The notes below the pieces were generated by a model. That model saw only the letters and a program-made list of their open reading frames with translations, had not been told where the DNA came from and did no database searches. A stretch of 64,000 nt of DNA from Shewanella nanhaiensis (lineage in GTDB: Bacteria > Pseudomonadota > Gammaproteobacteria > Enterobacterales > Shewanellaceae): contig NZ_JAHZST010000003.1 in NCBI RefSeq assembly GCF_019457885.1, positions 248,001 through 312,000 of the forward strand. Reading direction: 5' to 3'. This document shows, one piece after another, positions 54,474 to 63,958 of the stretch. Each line of letters starts with the position of its first letter. Position 1 is the stretch's first letter. The position numbers and the translations under genes are program-made.

Positions 54474-55553
54474 CTATTGTATTGTTAATTTTTTTGTAGG
54501 ATTGGTGTTACTAGATGCAGTTAAGTGGATGATATTGTCACTATCTTTAACATGCACTATGTTAAAATTACTGCTTAAAGAGGCCAGTAAGCCATCGACA
54601 TCACCCGCTTTAAAGTAGCCTGCCACTTTCAGTTCTGACAGCTCAGGATCGACAATCTCGAATTTAACCGATGTATAGCGGCTTACATCGTCCAGTGCTT
54701 GAGATAAAGGCTCTCCCTCAAAAATAAGCATCCCCTGTTGCCAAGCCAGATCACGTTGCATCTGCTCAAGTGGCAAAGTTTCAACGGCCAAACTGATGTT
54801 TTTAGCAATCACGACCTTCTCGCCAGTAGAAACTAACAATCCCGGTAAGCTCTTCTCAGCGGTATCATTCAATGATTCTTTAATCTGCTCTAGGCTCTTA
54901 TCGACAGAGGTTACCAGCACTTTGCCGTGAGTAACCACTAACTCCATATCCTGTTCATCATTTTTCTGAACATTAAAAACCGTGCCTAGGGCAGTAAACG
55001 CTTGCACACCAGCAGTCACAGTAAAAGGCTTAGACCTGTCTTTAGCCACATCGAATTTTGCCTCACCTGTCACTAAGGTAAGCTGGCGATAGTTTGATGA
55101 ATAATCGACTTCGACAACACTATTGGTGTTTAACTGGACTTGAGTTCCATCAGGTAGAGAGAAGCTTGTTTGCTTGCCGACAGGACTCTCTAATCTTTGG
55201 GTGTAGACTTCACCTCCTCCCCAGATATGTTGAGAGATTTGGCCGCCCAAGAGCCAATTTCCTCCAATCAAAGAGAGCAGCAGAACACTTGCAGCGATGG
55301 CGGCATACTGCCACTTCGACTTACTCTTTGCAGTTTCAAGAGGGAAGAGCACACTGAGTTCATTAAGGACACTTAAATCGTCCCAATAGGAAGCCATCTC
55401 AAACAGAGCATCCTGATGAGCCTTACTCTCACTGACCCATTTAGACAGTGAAGCTTTTTCAGCCTCAGATAAACCTCTATCGATACGGCTTATCCATAAA
55501 GCTGCTTGCTCTTGAAGTTCCTCTTTACTGTAAAACTGTTTAATTGTACTCAT
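54474..55553 (-). CDS. FecR-type anti-sigma regulator
   Basis: 359 residues: DUF4880-type cytoplasmic start (ALWISRIDRGLSEAEKASLSKW), one membrane helix near 84-103, a FecR domain (SPVGKQTSFSLPDGTQVQLN, GEAKFDVAKDRSKPFTV) and a C-terminal DUF4974/STN-like part (LIFEGEPLSQALDDVSRY). It passes the periplasmic signal to the ECF sigma factor. Start codon overlaps the sigma stop by 4 bases (ATGA). Confidence 0.92.
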   Translation of the reverse strand: MSTIKQFYSKEELQEQAALWISRIDRGLSEAEKASLSKWVSESKAHQDALFEMASYWDDLSVLNELSVLFPLETAKSKSKWQYAAIAASVLLLSLIGGNWLLGGQISQHIWGGGEVYTQRLESPVGKQTSFSLPDGTQVQLNTNSVVEVDYSSNYRQLTLVTGEAKFDVAKDRSKPFTVTAGVQAFTALGTVFNVQKNDEQDMELVVTHGKVLVTSVDKSLEQIKESLNDTAEKSLPGLLVSTGEKVVIAKNISLAVETLPLEQMQRDLAWQQGMLIFEGEPLSQALDDVSRYTSVKFEIVDPELSELKVAGYFKAGDVDGLLASLSSNFNIVHVKDSDNIIHLTASSNTNPTKKLTIQ

Positions 55554-56155
55554 CTGCTAATAAACTCTTTTATATTAGACTGACTATCTTGATGACTTGC
55601 AGACCGCTTTGATAACGCTGAAGGAGCTTGCAATGATTCACCTTGAGCACTGACGCTTTCCATATACTGTACGCTTTTGAATAATCCCTTGGCGACATGC
55701 TTCTCTACTGTGCTTTCACTGATATTAAGGTATTTGGCAATTTCACTTTGACTTAAACCATACACCTTTTTCAAAATAAAGCATTTTCGAACAGGCTCTG
55801 AAAGCTGCTCCGTCGCACGACAAAAAAATAGAAATCGCTCCTTGCTCTCAAACTCAGATTCAAAGGAAGTGGAGATAAGTTCTATGGGAGTCTCAACAAA
55901 CTCTTCAATGGAGTGATTGAATCGATAGGAAGATTTGGCCACGTGATTCAAAGCCAGATGTTTTGCCGTTTTAAGCATGTAACTACGAACATACTTAATC
56001 TCTTGCTTTAGTTCAGCCTCATAACTGCGCACGAAGGTATCTTGTACTATGTCGTCAATATCATCAGGCTGCACGATCCGGCCAATTACTCGCTTTAACT
56101 TGTTCGAGTATTTAGCAAAAATGTCTGACACATTTGACCTATTCTTCGCTACCAA
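55550..56155 (-). CDS. ECF-type RNA polymerase sigma factor
   Basis: 201 residues. Sigma region 2 DDIDDIVQDTFVRSYEAELK and region 4 VYGLSQSEIAKYLNISESTVEKHV are clear. First gene of the sigma-fecR-receptor operon, in the FecI class. The start is TTG 56155 with a weak ribosome site; GTG 56131 is another option. The last 30 residues are Ser/Gln-rich and have no known counterpart. Confidence 0.92.
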   Translation of the reverse strand: MVAKNRSNVSDIFAKYSNKLKRVIGRIVQPDDIDDIVQDTFVRSYEAELKQEIKYVRSYMLKTAKHLALNHVAKSSYRFNHSIEEFVETPIELISTSFESEFESKERFLFFCRATEQLSEPVRKCFILKKVYGLSQSEIAKYLNISESTVEKHVAKGLFKSVQYMESVSAQGESLQAPSALSKRSASHQDSQSNIKEFISR

Positions 56156-56284
56156 CGAGACACCCTGAAAATAGTTAAGCTAAAAAGTTAACCTAAAACT
56201 AACATAGTTTAATCAGGTGATACTAATTTAGAGTTTGTAATACCAATCAGTATAAGACTCGGTTTCAAAGTGGCAGATGTAAAA

Positions 56285-56321
56285 AACACCAGGCAGTTCA
56301 ACTGCTCTGGTGTTAATTTTT
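56285..56321 (-). terminator. terminator after the NhaC-type gene
   Basis: AACACCAG-GCAGT (56285-56297) pairs with ACTGC-T-CTGGTGTT (56301-56314, one bulge); an A run at 56281-56286 gives a T run on the - strand. It follows the stop at 56349. Confidence 0.75.
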
Positions 56322-56348
56322 TACTAATTTTTGACTATAAGTAGTGAG

Positions 56349-57731
56349 TTATGCCAGCAACAGGAAGCCCACAAAGGTGACTGCCGCTGCAATTAAGGCG
56401 TATGGCAACTGAGTCACGGCATGGCTCACTAAGTTACAGCCTGAGCCTTGAGCCGCCAATACCGTGGAGTCAGAATAGAAACAGGCCTGACTACCGAAAG
56501 ATGAAGCCGACAACAGTGCACCGATCACCAATGGAATATTGGCATCAACCGATTGCGCCAGTGGCATCACGATAGGGATAGAGACCGCAAAAATCCCCCA
56601 GCTTGAGCCAGTTGCAAATGCCAAAATCGACATGCTCAAGAACACCACGGCAGGCAACAGGTCTGGCGTCATAAATGGGCTTAGCGTATCGATGACATAC
56701 TGAGGTAACATCAACTTATCGCACACATCTTTAAAGATAAATGCAGCGATCACAGTACCGATCGCCGGCAACATATTCTTAAAGCCGTCAATCATCTGCT
56801 CCATCATCTCAGACAGCGGCATCAGCTTTTGCAAACCATAGTAAGGTAAGGTGATCGCCAAAGTGGCCACTAACCCCTTCAATACATCGATATCAAAGTA
56901 AACTGTAAAGCCAACAAGTAGAAGAATAGGCACGAAAAAGTTATGCAACTTACCCTGCTCATCGGCGTGTTTAAACTCATCCTCAATCGCTTTAACCGCA
57001 TATTCATCAGAGGTCTGCACCTCATCGAGATCGATCTGTTTTAACGCTGGCTCCCCTTGAGAAGCCGCAAGCTGAGCTTTTTTCATCGGGCCAAATGCGG
57101 GTACTATGCCTAAAATAACTAACAGCACCATAGCAACTGCGAGCCAGGCATAAAGCATGTAAGGAATAGCTTGCATATAAACCGCAATACCCTGTCCCTC
57201 ACTTGCAATACCGTTATCCACCAACAGACCACCGAAGAACACTGCCCAAGTAGAGAGTGGAACAAGCACACAGATAGGCGCAGCCGTTGAGTCAACTACA
57301 TAGGCTAGCATCTCACGGGAGACCTTAAACTTATCGGTCACTCGCTTCATGGTTGAGCCGACCGTCAGTGCATTGAGGTAATCATCAATAAAGATCACCA
57401 CACCTAAGATAAAGGTCATAAAGAGTGATGATTTGGGGCCCTTGGCCAACTTTAGCGCATGGCGACCAAATGCCATCGAGCCACCAGTTTTCACCAATAA
57501 CGCGATCAGGGCACCGAAGCCACCACACACAAGAATAAGCCAGCCAATGGTCTCATCGGCCATCACTGAAAGAGAGATATCGGTAAAATTAGTTAGCAAG
57601 TTTTCGGGCTCGAACATAACGAGCCCCACTAGTGCACCAATAATTAACGAAAGGATTGGACGGCGTAGCACAATCGCTAACACCAGGACCACCACAGGTG
57701 GAATAAGACTTAATGCTGTCGGTTCAGACAT
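56349..57731 (-). CDS. NhaC-type Na+/H+ antiporter family protein
   Basis: 460 residues, about 11-12 membrane helices, with VIFIDDYLNALTVGSTMKRVTDKFKVSREML near 110 and FATGSSWGIFAVSIPIVMPLA near 385, both marks of the NhaC/ion-transporter superfamily. A hydrophilic loop is at about 225-265. Substrate may be sodium, or an amino acid as in some relatives; not decided by sequence. It stands alone in its strand direction. Confidence 0.86.
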   Translation of the reverse strand: MSEPTALSLIPPVVVLVLAIVLRRPILSLIIGALVGLVMFEPENLLTNFTDISLSVMADETIGWLILVCGGFGALIALLVKTGGSMAFGRHALKLAKGPKSSLFMTFILGVVIFIDDYLNALTVGSTMKRVTDKFKVSREMLAYVVDSTAAPICVLVPLSTWAVFFGGLLVDNGIASEGQGIAVYMQAIPYMLYAWLAVAMVLLVILGIVPAFGPMKKAQLAASQGEPALKQIDLDEVQTSDEYAVKAIEDEFKHADEQGKLHNFFVPILLLVGFTVYFDIDVLKGLVATLAITLPYYGLQKLMPLSEMMEQMIDGFKNMLPAIGTVIAAFIFKDVCDKLMLPQYVIDTLSPFMTPDLLPAVVFLSMSILAFATGSSWGIFAVSIPIVMPLAQSVDANIPLVIGALLSASSFGSQACFYSDSTVLAAQGSGCNLVSHAVTQLPYALIAAAVTFVGFLLLA

Positions 57732-57738
57732 GCGCTAA

Positions 57739-58053
57739 GGTCCTTTTTAATAGAGCCAAAATGGCAAATTAATTACAAGACTTAGAGTCGAGGTCCAGAC
57801 TCACTCTAAACTTATTGCTGCTTTATTATGGAGATACCAGCAACAAACAAAAATTGTGGTTCGCATAATCTCCCTTGGAAAAAACATCGCGCGAAAAATA
57901 ATCCCGATTTGAATTTGAGTCAAGAATAAATATTCATCTTATGGCAAGTTTTTAAACAAGATAACACTATAAGGCTTTATCATCTGGATAAAACAGGCAA
58001 ACAGAGAGCCCGCTTGCCTGTATCTTAGTTTATACCGTCAAGGGTTTAACCCA
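57739..58053. other. intergenic region, no gene seen
   Basis: About 315 bases. It holds the likely promoter of the NhaC-type gene at its left and a terminator hairpin (57993-58021) for the hydrolase gene at its right, and a GGGTTTAACCC palindrome near 58044. I see no coding frame. Confidence 0.5.
57993..58021 (-). terminator. terminator after the hydrolase gene
   Basis: ACAGGCAA (57993-58000), loop of 13, TTGCCTGT (58014-58021); T residues follow on the - strand. It lies 33 bases after the stop at 58054. Confidence 0.7.
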
Positions 58054-59088
58054 TCACTTAAGTGTCGTTCGATAGAAACTATCTAACTTATCAACCGCTT
58101 GATTGACATATTTATGCTTATCATAAAGATCAAAGTGCTGCGCCCCTTTCACCTTAAACAACTCAGCCTCCCCACCCGCCTTCTTCGAACGCTCAACCGC
58201 CACTTCACTAAATGGTGCCGACAGAGCTTCAGTGCCAACAATCGCTAAGAAAGGCTTCCCTCGCATTAACTCCATATGTTCAGTTGGATTAAAGAAGTAA
58301 CGAGTATCCAGAGACATGGCCGCCCGCATCGGGCTATACGTCGCCACAGCACCACCTCGCTCAGGATTAAGATAATAGTCAGCAGCGCGATCCCAAAAGG
58401 TTCCTAAACGCTCACTTTTAGGGGGAATACCATCGACATAGACCACCTCTCCCGTTTCAAAGTAACGTTGACGAGCATCACTGGCCCACTGGATCTGCGC
58501 CTGAAACTGCTCAATTTTATCCCCATTTAAGCCGTTCTGATATTGCGTTGCACCACTTAAACCATAATCGATAAAATCAACGAAGCCGCTCACAGTAGCC
58601 ACGGAGTCGATACGTGCATCCATCTGAGACGTTTGTAGGCTATAGCCAGCACCAGAACATAACCCCAGCTCACCAATACGCTCGATATCAACACCAGCAA
58701 CAGTGCGAATAAAGCTGATGGCATTTTTAATATCCTCTACCTTCATCGGTGCATTCTCCATCCCCCTTGGCATCCCCCCACTTTCACCATAACTTCTATG
58801 GTCGAAAGCAAGTGTCACATAGCCTTTATCGGCGAGTTTTTTTGCATATATTCCTGCCGTCTGCTCCTTCACACCACTGGCAGGTGTGATCACCACGATC
58901 GCAGGGAAACTCCCCTCTGGACTGTAGTTATCGGGCAGAAATAGATCTCCCGAAATACGTACACTCTCGCTTAAGAAGTTAACTGAATTCTTACCTGGAT
59001 TAAAAAGCCCTTCAGCTGCAACTGAAAAGGGCGAATTCATCACAGAGGCTAGCACGACAGCAATAAGTGACATCTTTGTTTTATTCAT
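58054..59088 (-). CDS. secreted alpha/beta hydrolase (dienelactone-hydrolase-like)
   Basis: 344 residues with a signal peptide (LIAVVLASVMNSPFSVAA). ITPASGVKEQTAGIYAKKLADKGY and FDHRSYGESGG fit the alpha/beta hydrolase fold. The nucleophile region reads GELGLCSGAGYS, so the elbow G-x-C-x-G carries Cys144, as in dienelactone hydrolases and YcjY-type proteins, not the usual Ser. Late KGAQHFDLYDKHKYVNQA gives the catalytic His. Substrate unknown. Start ATG 59088. Confidence 0.82.
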   Translation of the reverse strand: MNKTKMSLIAVVLASVMNSPFSVAAEGLFNPGKNSVNFLSESVRISGDLFLPDNYSPEGSFPAIVVITPASGVKEQTAGIYAKKLADKGYVTLAFDHRSYGESGGMPRGMENAPMKVEDIKNAISFIRTVAGVDIERIGELGLCSGAGYSLQTSQMDARIDSVATVSGFVDFIDYGLSGATQYQNGLNGDKIEQFQAQIQWASDARQRYFETGEVVYVDGIPPKSERLGTFWDRAADYYLNPERGGAVATYSPMRAAMSLDTRYFFNPTEHMELMRGKPFLAIVGTEALSAPFSEVAVERSKKAGGEAELFKVKGAQHFDLYDKHKYVNQAVDKLDSFYRTTLK

Positions 59089-59358
59089 TACTTATCCTTT
59101 TTAGAGGCGATCATATTTGACTACAAACAACCCCAATCTATTCAACATATTTAGTCGAAACGGATCATAATGGACTCTCATTTGTTGATATATGGCCCCA
59201 AGACCAACAAATTGTTGCCATATGAGAACAAATAGCTCCCTCTATCGAAAACAGAGGAAGATAAAAGCGTAATGACAGGGATAGTTGGAGCTGCTAGGTT
59301 ATACCGATTGGTATTAATGTTAATTCAAGTCATTACCGAGAAGAACGGAATAGGGATT

Positions 59359-59772
59359 ATGGAGCACAGCAGTGAGGTAAAAATAGAGGGAGGCTGCCTC
59401 TGCAGAGGACTCAGATACAGCATATCAGCCATGCCCTTCGATGCCGATCATTGCCATTGCCGACTCTGCCAGAAAAGTACTGGCGCAGTGGTAGCAAGCT
59501 GGATGGATTTTCGAACAGAACAGGTGAGTTGGTTATCCAGTACACCAAAAGAGTATGCATCATCGGAGACAATCAGGCGTGGATTCTGTCCTAATTGTGG
59601 GACAAGCATTAGCTTTCGCGACATTGACCATCCTCAATACTACACCTTAAGTATTGCGTCATTGGACGACCCAAATCTCGTAGCTCGTCAATACCATATA
59701 CATACAAGCAGTCAGCTAAAATGGTTGAATATAAAAGATGAAACACCGAAGTATTCAACCTCTCGCCGTTAA
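59359..59772 (+). CDS. GFA-family zinc protein (glutathione-dependent formaldehyde-activating type)
   Basis: 137 residues. The zinc ligands are clear: GGCLCRGLRY, HCHCRLCQKSTG, and FCPNCGTSISF. The GFA family includes S-hydroxymethylglutathione synthase and many members of unknown role. Start at ATG 59359 fits the family; the frame runs to 59272. It is alone on its strand here, with no formaldehyde dehydrogenase nearby, so the enzymatic role is open. Confidence 0.87.
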   Translation: MEHSSEVKIEGGCLCRGLRYSISAMPFDADHCHCRLCQKSTGAVVASWMDFRTEQVSWLSSTPKEYASSETIRRGFCPNCGTSISFRDIDHPQYYTLSIASLDDPNLVARQYHIHTSSQLKWLNIKDETPKYSTSRR

Positions 59773-59990
59773 CATCATTAACCTTATCATCCAACCCATT
59801 TTCCACTCAAACCAATTGATTACCCCTGCAAGCTTATCAAACCCAAAAACAAACCCATCCATCGAAACATAAAACCACAAATAATAAACTCCGCAGCACC
59901 AAAGCCTTACAAATGCGATAATTTCGAAACATTATGTTACATTGGTGCAGTCCAGCTTCTCCTATTAAACTCTCACTAAAGGTGCTTTAG

Positions 59991-62285
59991 ATGATCAAAG
60001 CTCGCTATCTCAATATATTAATCGGCTTAACCTTGATCATCAGTAATACAAGCTTAGCGACCTTTTCAATCGTGGCCGTGGACCCCGAAACCAGAGAGGT
60101 GGGGACCGCAATAGCCACCTGCATCCATCATTTTGATCTATCCCGCGTTGCTAAAATTGTGCCTAATAAAGGGGCTGTGAATACCCAAAGCTATATTAAC
60201 TACACCAATACCAACAATGCAGTTTCTTATATGAAAGCAGATCTTTCAGCAACTGAACTTATCGACTGGTTAAAAGAGAATGATGCTCAACATCGTCCCG
60301 ATATTCGACAGAATTTAGCCACCACACTCGATAGCCAAGGGGGAACTGATAGCGCAGCTTTTACAGGCGAGACCTCCTCCAATTACAAGGGGCACATAGT
60401 CGGTAACAACTACGCCATCGCGGGCAACATTTTATCGGGACAGGCTATTCTCGATAATATGGAGCAGGCTTTTATTACCACCGAGGGAGACTTAAGCCAT
60501 AAGCTAATGGCTTCTCTGCAAGCGGCTAAACAAAATGAAGCCGATAGTCGCTGTAAGAACACCTCCTCAGCTTCAGCTTATCTTGGTGTTGCTAAGCCCA
60601 GTGATGATCATGCAACTCCCTTTATGCACTTGGTTTCCAGACCACTCGATCGCGCTATTGATCCCATCGATGAGCTGCAATCGCTTTTTTCCTCCTTTCA
60701 AGCTCAACAAGTTTTATTAAACCGATACAGCGATGCCGATCATGATGGCATAGCAGACAAACTTGAATATCCTCGCCTAACAGATTACGCCATTAACGTG
60801 GGGGTATTTAGCTATGCCAGTGGCAGCAACCTGTTTACATCCGGTGGCAATCTTCATCGAACAGATGTCAGCACACACGATGTCTCAGATTTAATCCTGA
60901 CACTAGTGACTGGTACCGATATGTATAAGCTCAACTCAGGCAAACATATCGGATTCTCATTTATCGATGAGATAGGTAACAAGATCATCGTAAAAGATTC
61001 AGTGATAGGACAAAGTGCTTTTGCTCAACCCGGCGCCAATGAAACTGGAGTACTGACCGCGGTAGGTGTTGATCAAAATGGACGAGAGCTAGCTTTACTT
61101 CTCTACCTTGATGGCAATCTGAGTACTGGCGCCTTTTACGCATTAGACAGTAGTGTCCCTACAAGCGCTAATAATCGAGATGTAGAGCTCCCCGGCACTC
61201 CTTATGAGCCAGCTGAATATGCCGATAGTGATGGTGATGGCCAAGCTGATTACCTTGATCTAGACAGTGATAATGATGGTATTAGCGATGAGGTAGAGTA
61301 TCCGGGACTAGTTAAATATCCCGTCAATGTAGGCGTATTTAGCTATGCTACAGGCAGTAACTTATTTGCTTCAAATGGCAGATTACACAAAACAGATGTC
61401 AGTACACGAGATGTATCAGGTTTAGTCCTGACATTACCAGCAGGCCCTGATATGTATAAGCTCACTACGGGTAAGCATATCGGCTTCTCATTTATCGATG
61501 AAGCTGGCAATAAGGTCATCATCAAGGATTCTGTGATAGGACAAACCGCATTTGCACAGCCAGGCGCCAATGAAACCGGAGTACTGACCGCGGTAGGTTT
61601 TGACCAAAATCACCGCCAAATTGCTCTGCTCCTCTATCTCGATGGCACTCTGAGTACAGGCAGCTTTTATGCTCTCGACACCTATGTTCCTGCAACTGCT
61701 AATAACCGAGATATAGAGTTACCAGGCACTCCCTATGACCCAAACAGCTATGCCGATAGCGATGGTGACGGCCTCGCCAATTACCTTGATGTCGACAGTG
61801 ACAATGACGGTATCCCTGATGGTGAGGAGTATCGTGGCGATCTTGAATATCCTATCAATGTAGGTGTGTTTAGCTATGCCACAGGCAGTAACCTGTTCAT
61901 ATCAAGTGGCCGATTGCATAGAACAGATGTCAGTACACGAAATGTATCAGGTTTAGTTCTGACATTACCTGCAGGCCCTGATATGTATAAGCTCACTACA
62001 GGTAAACATATCGGCTTCTCATTTATCGATGAGATAGGTAACAAGATCATCGTAAAAGACTCAGTGATAGGGCAGTCTGCATTTGCACAACCTGGCCCTA
62101 ACGAGACAGGAGTACTCACTGCGCTTGGCTATGATCAAAACGGTCGTCAAGTTGCCCTACTTCTCTATCTCGACGGCACTCTGAACACTGGTAACTTTTA
62201 CGCACTCGACTCCTATGTTCCTGCAACCGCCAATAATCGAGATGTGGAGCTGCCAGGCACCCCCTACCAAGTTCAGCTCTATTAA
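59991..62285 (+). CDS. DUF1028 protein with three 177-residue repeats and TSP3-type linkers
   Basis: 764 residues: signal peptide (LIGLTLIISNTSLA), a DUF1028 domain (about 24-240; TFSIVAVDPETREVGTAIATC) of the Ntn-hydrolase-like type, then three repeats that each begin with an Asp-rich linker (DSDGDGQADYLDLDSDNDG type, calcium-binding thrombospondin 3 motif) and a beta-rich unit with VGVFSYATGSNLF, MYKLTTGKHIGFSFIDE and LPGTPY. The VGVFSYA codons fall at 60798, 61329 and 61860, exactly 531 bases apart. The unit's role is unknown. AAGGT lies 8 bases before ATG. Confidence 0.85.
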   Translation: MIKARYLNILIGLTLIISNTSLATFSIVAVDPETREVGTAIATCIHHFDLSRVAKIVPNKGAVNTQSYINYTNTNNAVSYMKADLSATELIDWLKENDAQHRPDIRQNLATTLDSQGGTDSAAFTGETSSNYKGHIVGNNYAIAGNILSGQAILDNMEQAFITTEGDLSHKLMASLQAAKQNEADSRCKNTSSASAYLGVAKPSDDHATPFMHLVSRPLDRAIDPIDELQSLFSSFQAQQVLLNRYSDADHDGIADKLEYPRLTDYAINVGVFSYASGSNLFTSGGNLHRTDVSTHDVSDLILTLVTGTDMYKLNSGKHIGFSFIDEIGNKIIVKDSVIGQSAFAQPGANETGVLTAVGVDQNGRELALLLYLDGNLSTGAFYALDSSVPTSANNRDVELPGTPYEPAEYADSDGDGQADYLDLDSDNDGISDEVEYPGLVKYPVNVGVFSYATGSNLFASNGRLHKTDVSTRDVSGLVLTLPAGPDMYKLTTGKHIGFSFIDEAGNKVIIKDSVIGQTAFAQPGANETGVLTAVGFDQNHRQIALLLYLDGTLSTGSFYALDTYVPATANNRDIELPGTPYDPNSYADSDGDGLANYLDVDSDNDGIPDGEEYRGDLEYPINVGVFSYATGSNLFISSGRLHRTDVSTRNVSGLVLTLPAGPDMYKLTTGKHIGFSFIDEIGNKIIVKDSVIGQSAFAQPGPNETGVLTALGYDQNGRQVALLLYLDGTLNTGNFYALDSYVPATANNRDVELPGTPYQVQLY

Positions 62286-62431
62286 CTCACAGCAAAGCCA
62301 GATGAGAGTCAAGGTAGAGAGCGCAGAGCAACCTATGAGTGCCCCTTTATTCTCTATACCTTAATCCGTATGATTTAAAAGGATATAAATTAGAAGCTTA
62401 ATAGCATCTCCAGCCCATACAAGGACCAAAA

Positions 62432-63346
62432 ATGAAATGGATATCAGCTAAACAATGCCTACTCGCCATCGCTTTCACAGTCAGTTCACTCCCTATTGTA
62501 GGCTGTAGCAGTACAGTTGAAGAGACCTCCAGTTCCACTGAGATGAACAGCCTAGTGCCCCTGAATTTTTTACCGGCTCTGGCAGGTGAGTATTTCAAAC
62601 TAGGATCTGAATCTGTAGGCCGTCCATTCCATATCTATGTTCGACTTCCCGAGGGCTATGATGAGAATAAAAGTAAACAATATCCAGTAGTCTACCTATT
62701 GGATGGTGACTCTCTGTTTCCCATCTTAGCGACCAATCATCTCTTTCTTCAATATGACGATAAACTACCGGAAGCTATCATAGTCGGTATCGCCTACGGC
62801 TCATTTCATCCCAGCATCAATAAAAGAGGCTACGACTTTAGCGCTCCCGCTGCAGATGCAAAACCTAACCAAGGTGGTGCCCCCAAGTTTCAGCAGTTTC
62901 TAGAAACAGAGCTAATACCAGATATCGAAAACCGCTATAGAGCCGATCCCAATAAGCGAGTACTCTTTGGTCAAAGTCGAGGGGGTTATATGGTTTTATA
63001 TAGCGCTTTCACTAAGCCAGATCTTTTTTGGGGACATATCGCCAGCAACCCTTCAATAAAACCTGGCCGCGAGCGCTTCTTCTCGACGCCTAATTCAGCA
63101 AACAGGGATGATTTATCCCTTATTCTCACCTCAGGCTCACATGATCGCGGTTACTCCAGAGACAATGCTATGGATTGGGATAAATATTGGAAAAATCGTC
63201 ACGATGCGCCTTGGGATATAAAGGTATTTACTATCGATGGTGGGACCCATGCGGCCAACAGCACAGATAGCTATCGACTGGGGCTTAATTGGTTGTTTCA
63301 AAGAGAGGATACAGAGACAGGTTCGCCTATTACTGAATCGAACTAA
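62432..63346 (+). CDS. esterase-D-type lipoprotein hydrolase
   Basis: 304-residue lipoprotein, lipobox IVGC (Cys25). Putative esterase family (PF00756-like): FHIYVRLPEGYDE, YPVVYLLDGDSLFP, nucleophile elbow FGQSRGGYMVLY with Ser182, and a late DGGTHAANS that may hold the His. Relatives hydrolyse S-formylglutathione, siderophores or acyl groups. The GFA-type gene lies 2.7 kb upstream, which might hint at formaldehyde metabolism, but a lipoprotein would act outside the cytoplasm. AAGGA precedes ATG. Confidence 0.85.
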   Translation: MKWISAKQCLLAIAFTVSSLPIVGCSSTVEETSSSTEMNSLVPLNFLPALAGEYFKLGSESVGRPFHIYVRLPEGYDENKSKQYPVVYLLDGDSLFPILATNHLFLQYDDKLPEAIIVGIAYGSFHPSINKRGYDFSAPAADAKPNQGGAPKFQQFLETELIPDIENRYRADPNKRVLFGQSRGGYMVLYSAFTKPDLFWGHIASNPSIKPGRERFFSTPNSANRDDLSLILTSGSHDRGYSRDNAMDWDKYWKNRHDAPWDIKVFTIDGGTHAANSTDSYRLGLNWLFQREDTETGSPITESN

Positions 63347-63456
63347 AATCAGTACTAAATAGCTTTACTCTTCATCGAATAGACCTTCGAAATAGCTCTT
63401 CAAGTTAGAGGGTCTTATCAATTCAACAAAGATAATCAAAGAGCGGGAGCCCAGAT

Positions 63457-63900
63457 ATGACTCGACAATTAACTATGATATTTACCTTTCTGATTGCCAG
63501 TCTCGGTGTACTAATAAGCAGTGAGACAGTCAATGCCGATGACACTAAAAAAGTCATCACAGAAAACAGTGCGCAAGTGAAAGGCACTCAAGCGACGAAT
63601 GGCCAAGTAAAGCTAATCGCGGGTCAGGAAAGAGCATGGCAAGCATCACAAGCACAATGGCTTAGCTTAGATGCTTTTTGGCAATACTGGGCAGATAGTC
63701 GCGGTGGTATCACCTGGGGAAGCAGTAGAGACTACCCGCCCTATGAGCAAGTCAAAGAGCAAGATACACTGCTAATCCAGCTAGATAACGGCACTTGTAT
63801 GATGGAGTTCTGGCACTCTCGCTGGCGACGTGCAAACGATGTTAGACGCTGGGACGATGCCTTTAATCACTACTCAGCCTGCCCCTATGTATTTGACTAA
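63457..63900 (+). CDS. small secreted protein of unknown function
   Basis: 147 residues with a signal peptide (IFTFLIASLGVLISSETVNA). The mature part has a Trp-rich stretch (AFWQYWADSRGGITWGSSRDYPPY) and two cysteines (GTCMMEFWHS and SACPYVFD). No family recognised; similar small proteins are seen in Shewanella. GGGAG precedes ATG. Confidence 0.75.
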   Translation: MTRQLTMIFTFLIASLGVLISSETVNADDTKKVITENSAQVKGTQATNGQVKLIAGQERAWQASQAQWLSLDAFWQYWADSRGGITWGSSRDYPPYEQVKEQDTLLIQLDNGTCMMEFWHSRWRRANDVRRWDDAFNHYSACPYVFD

Positions 63901-63932
63901 ATACTCGCCTTAACTTCATGCAGGACTAAAGT

Positions 63933-63958
63933 AAAAAAAGCCCATAGACAGTGGGCTT
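63933..63958 (-). terminator. terminator for a gene entering from the right
   Basis: AAGCCCA (63938-63944), loop of 7, TGGGCTT (63952-63958); AAAAAAA on the left gives a T run on the - strand. It should end a - strand gene lying beyond base 64000. Confidence 0.65.
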
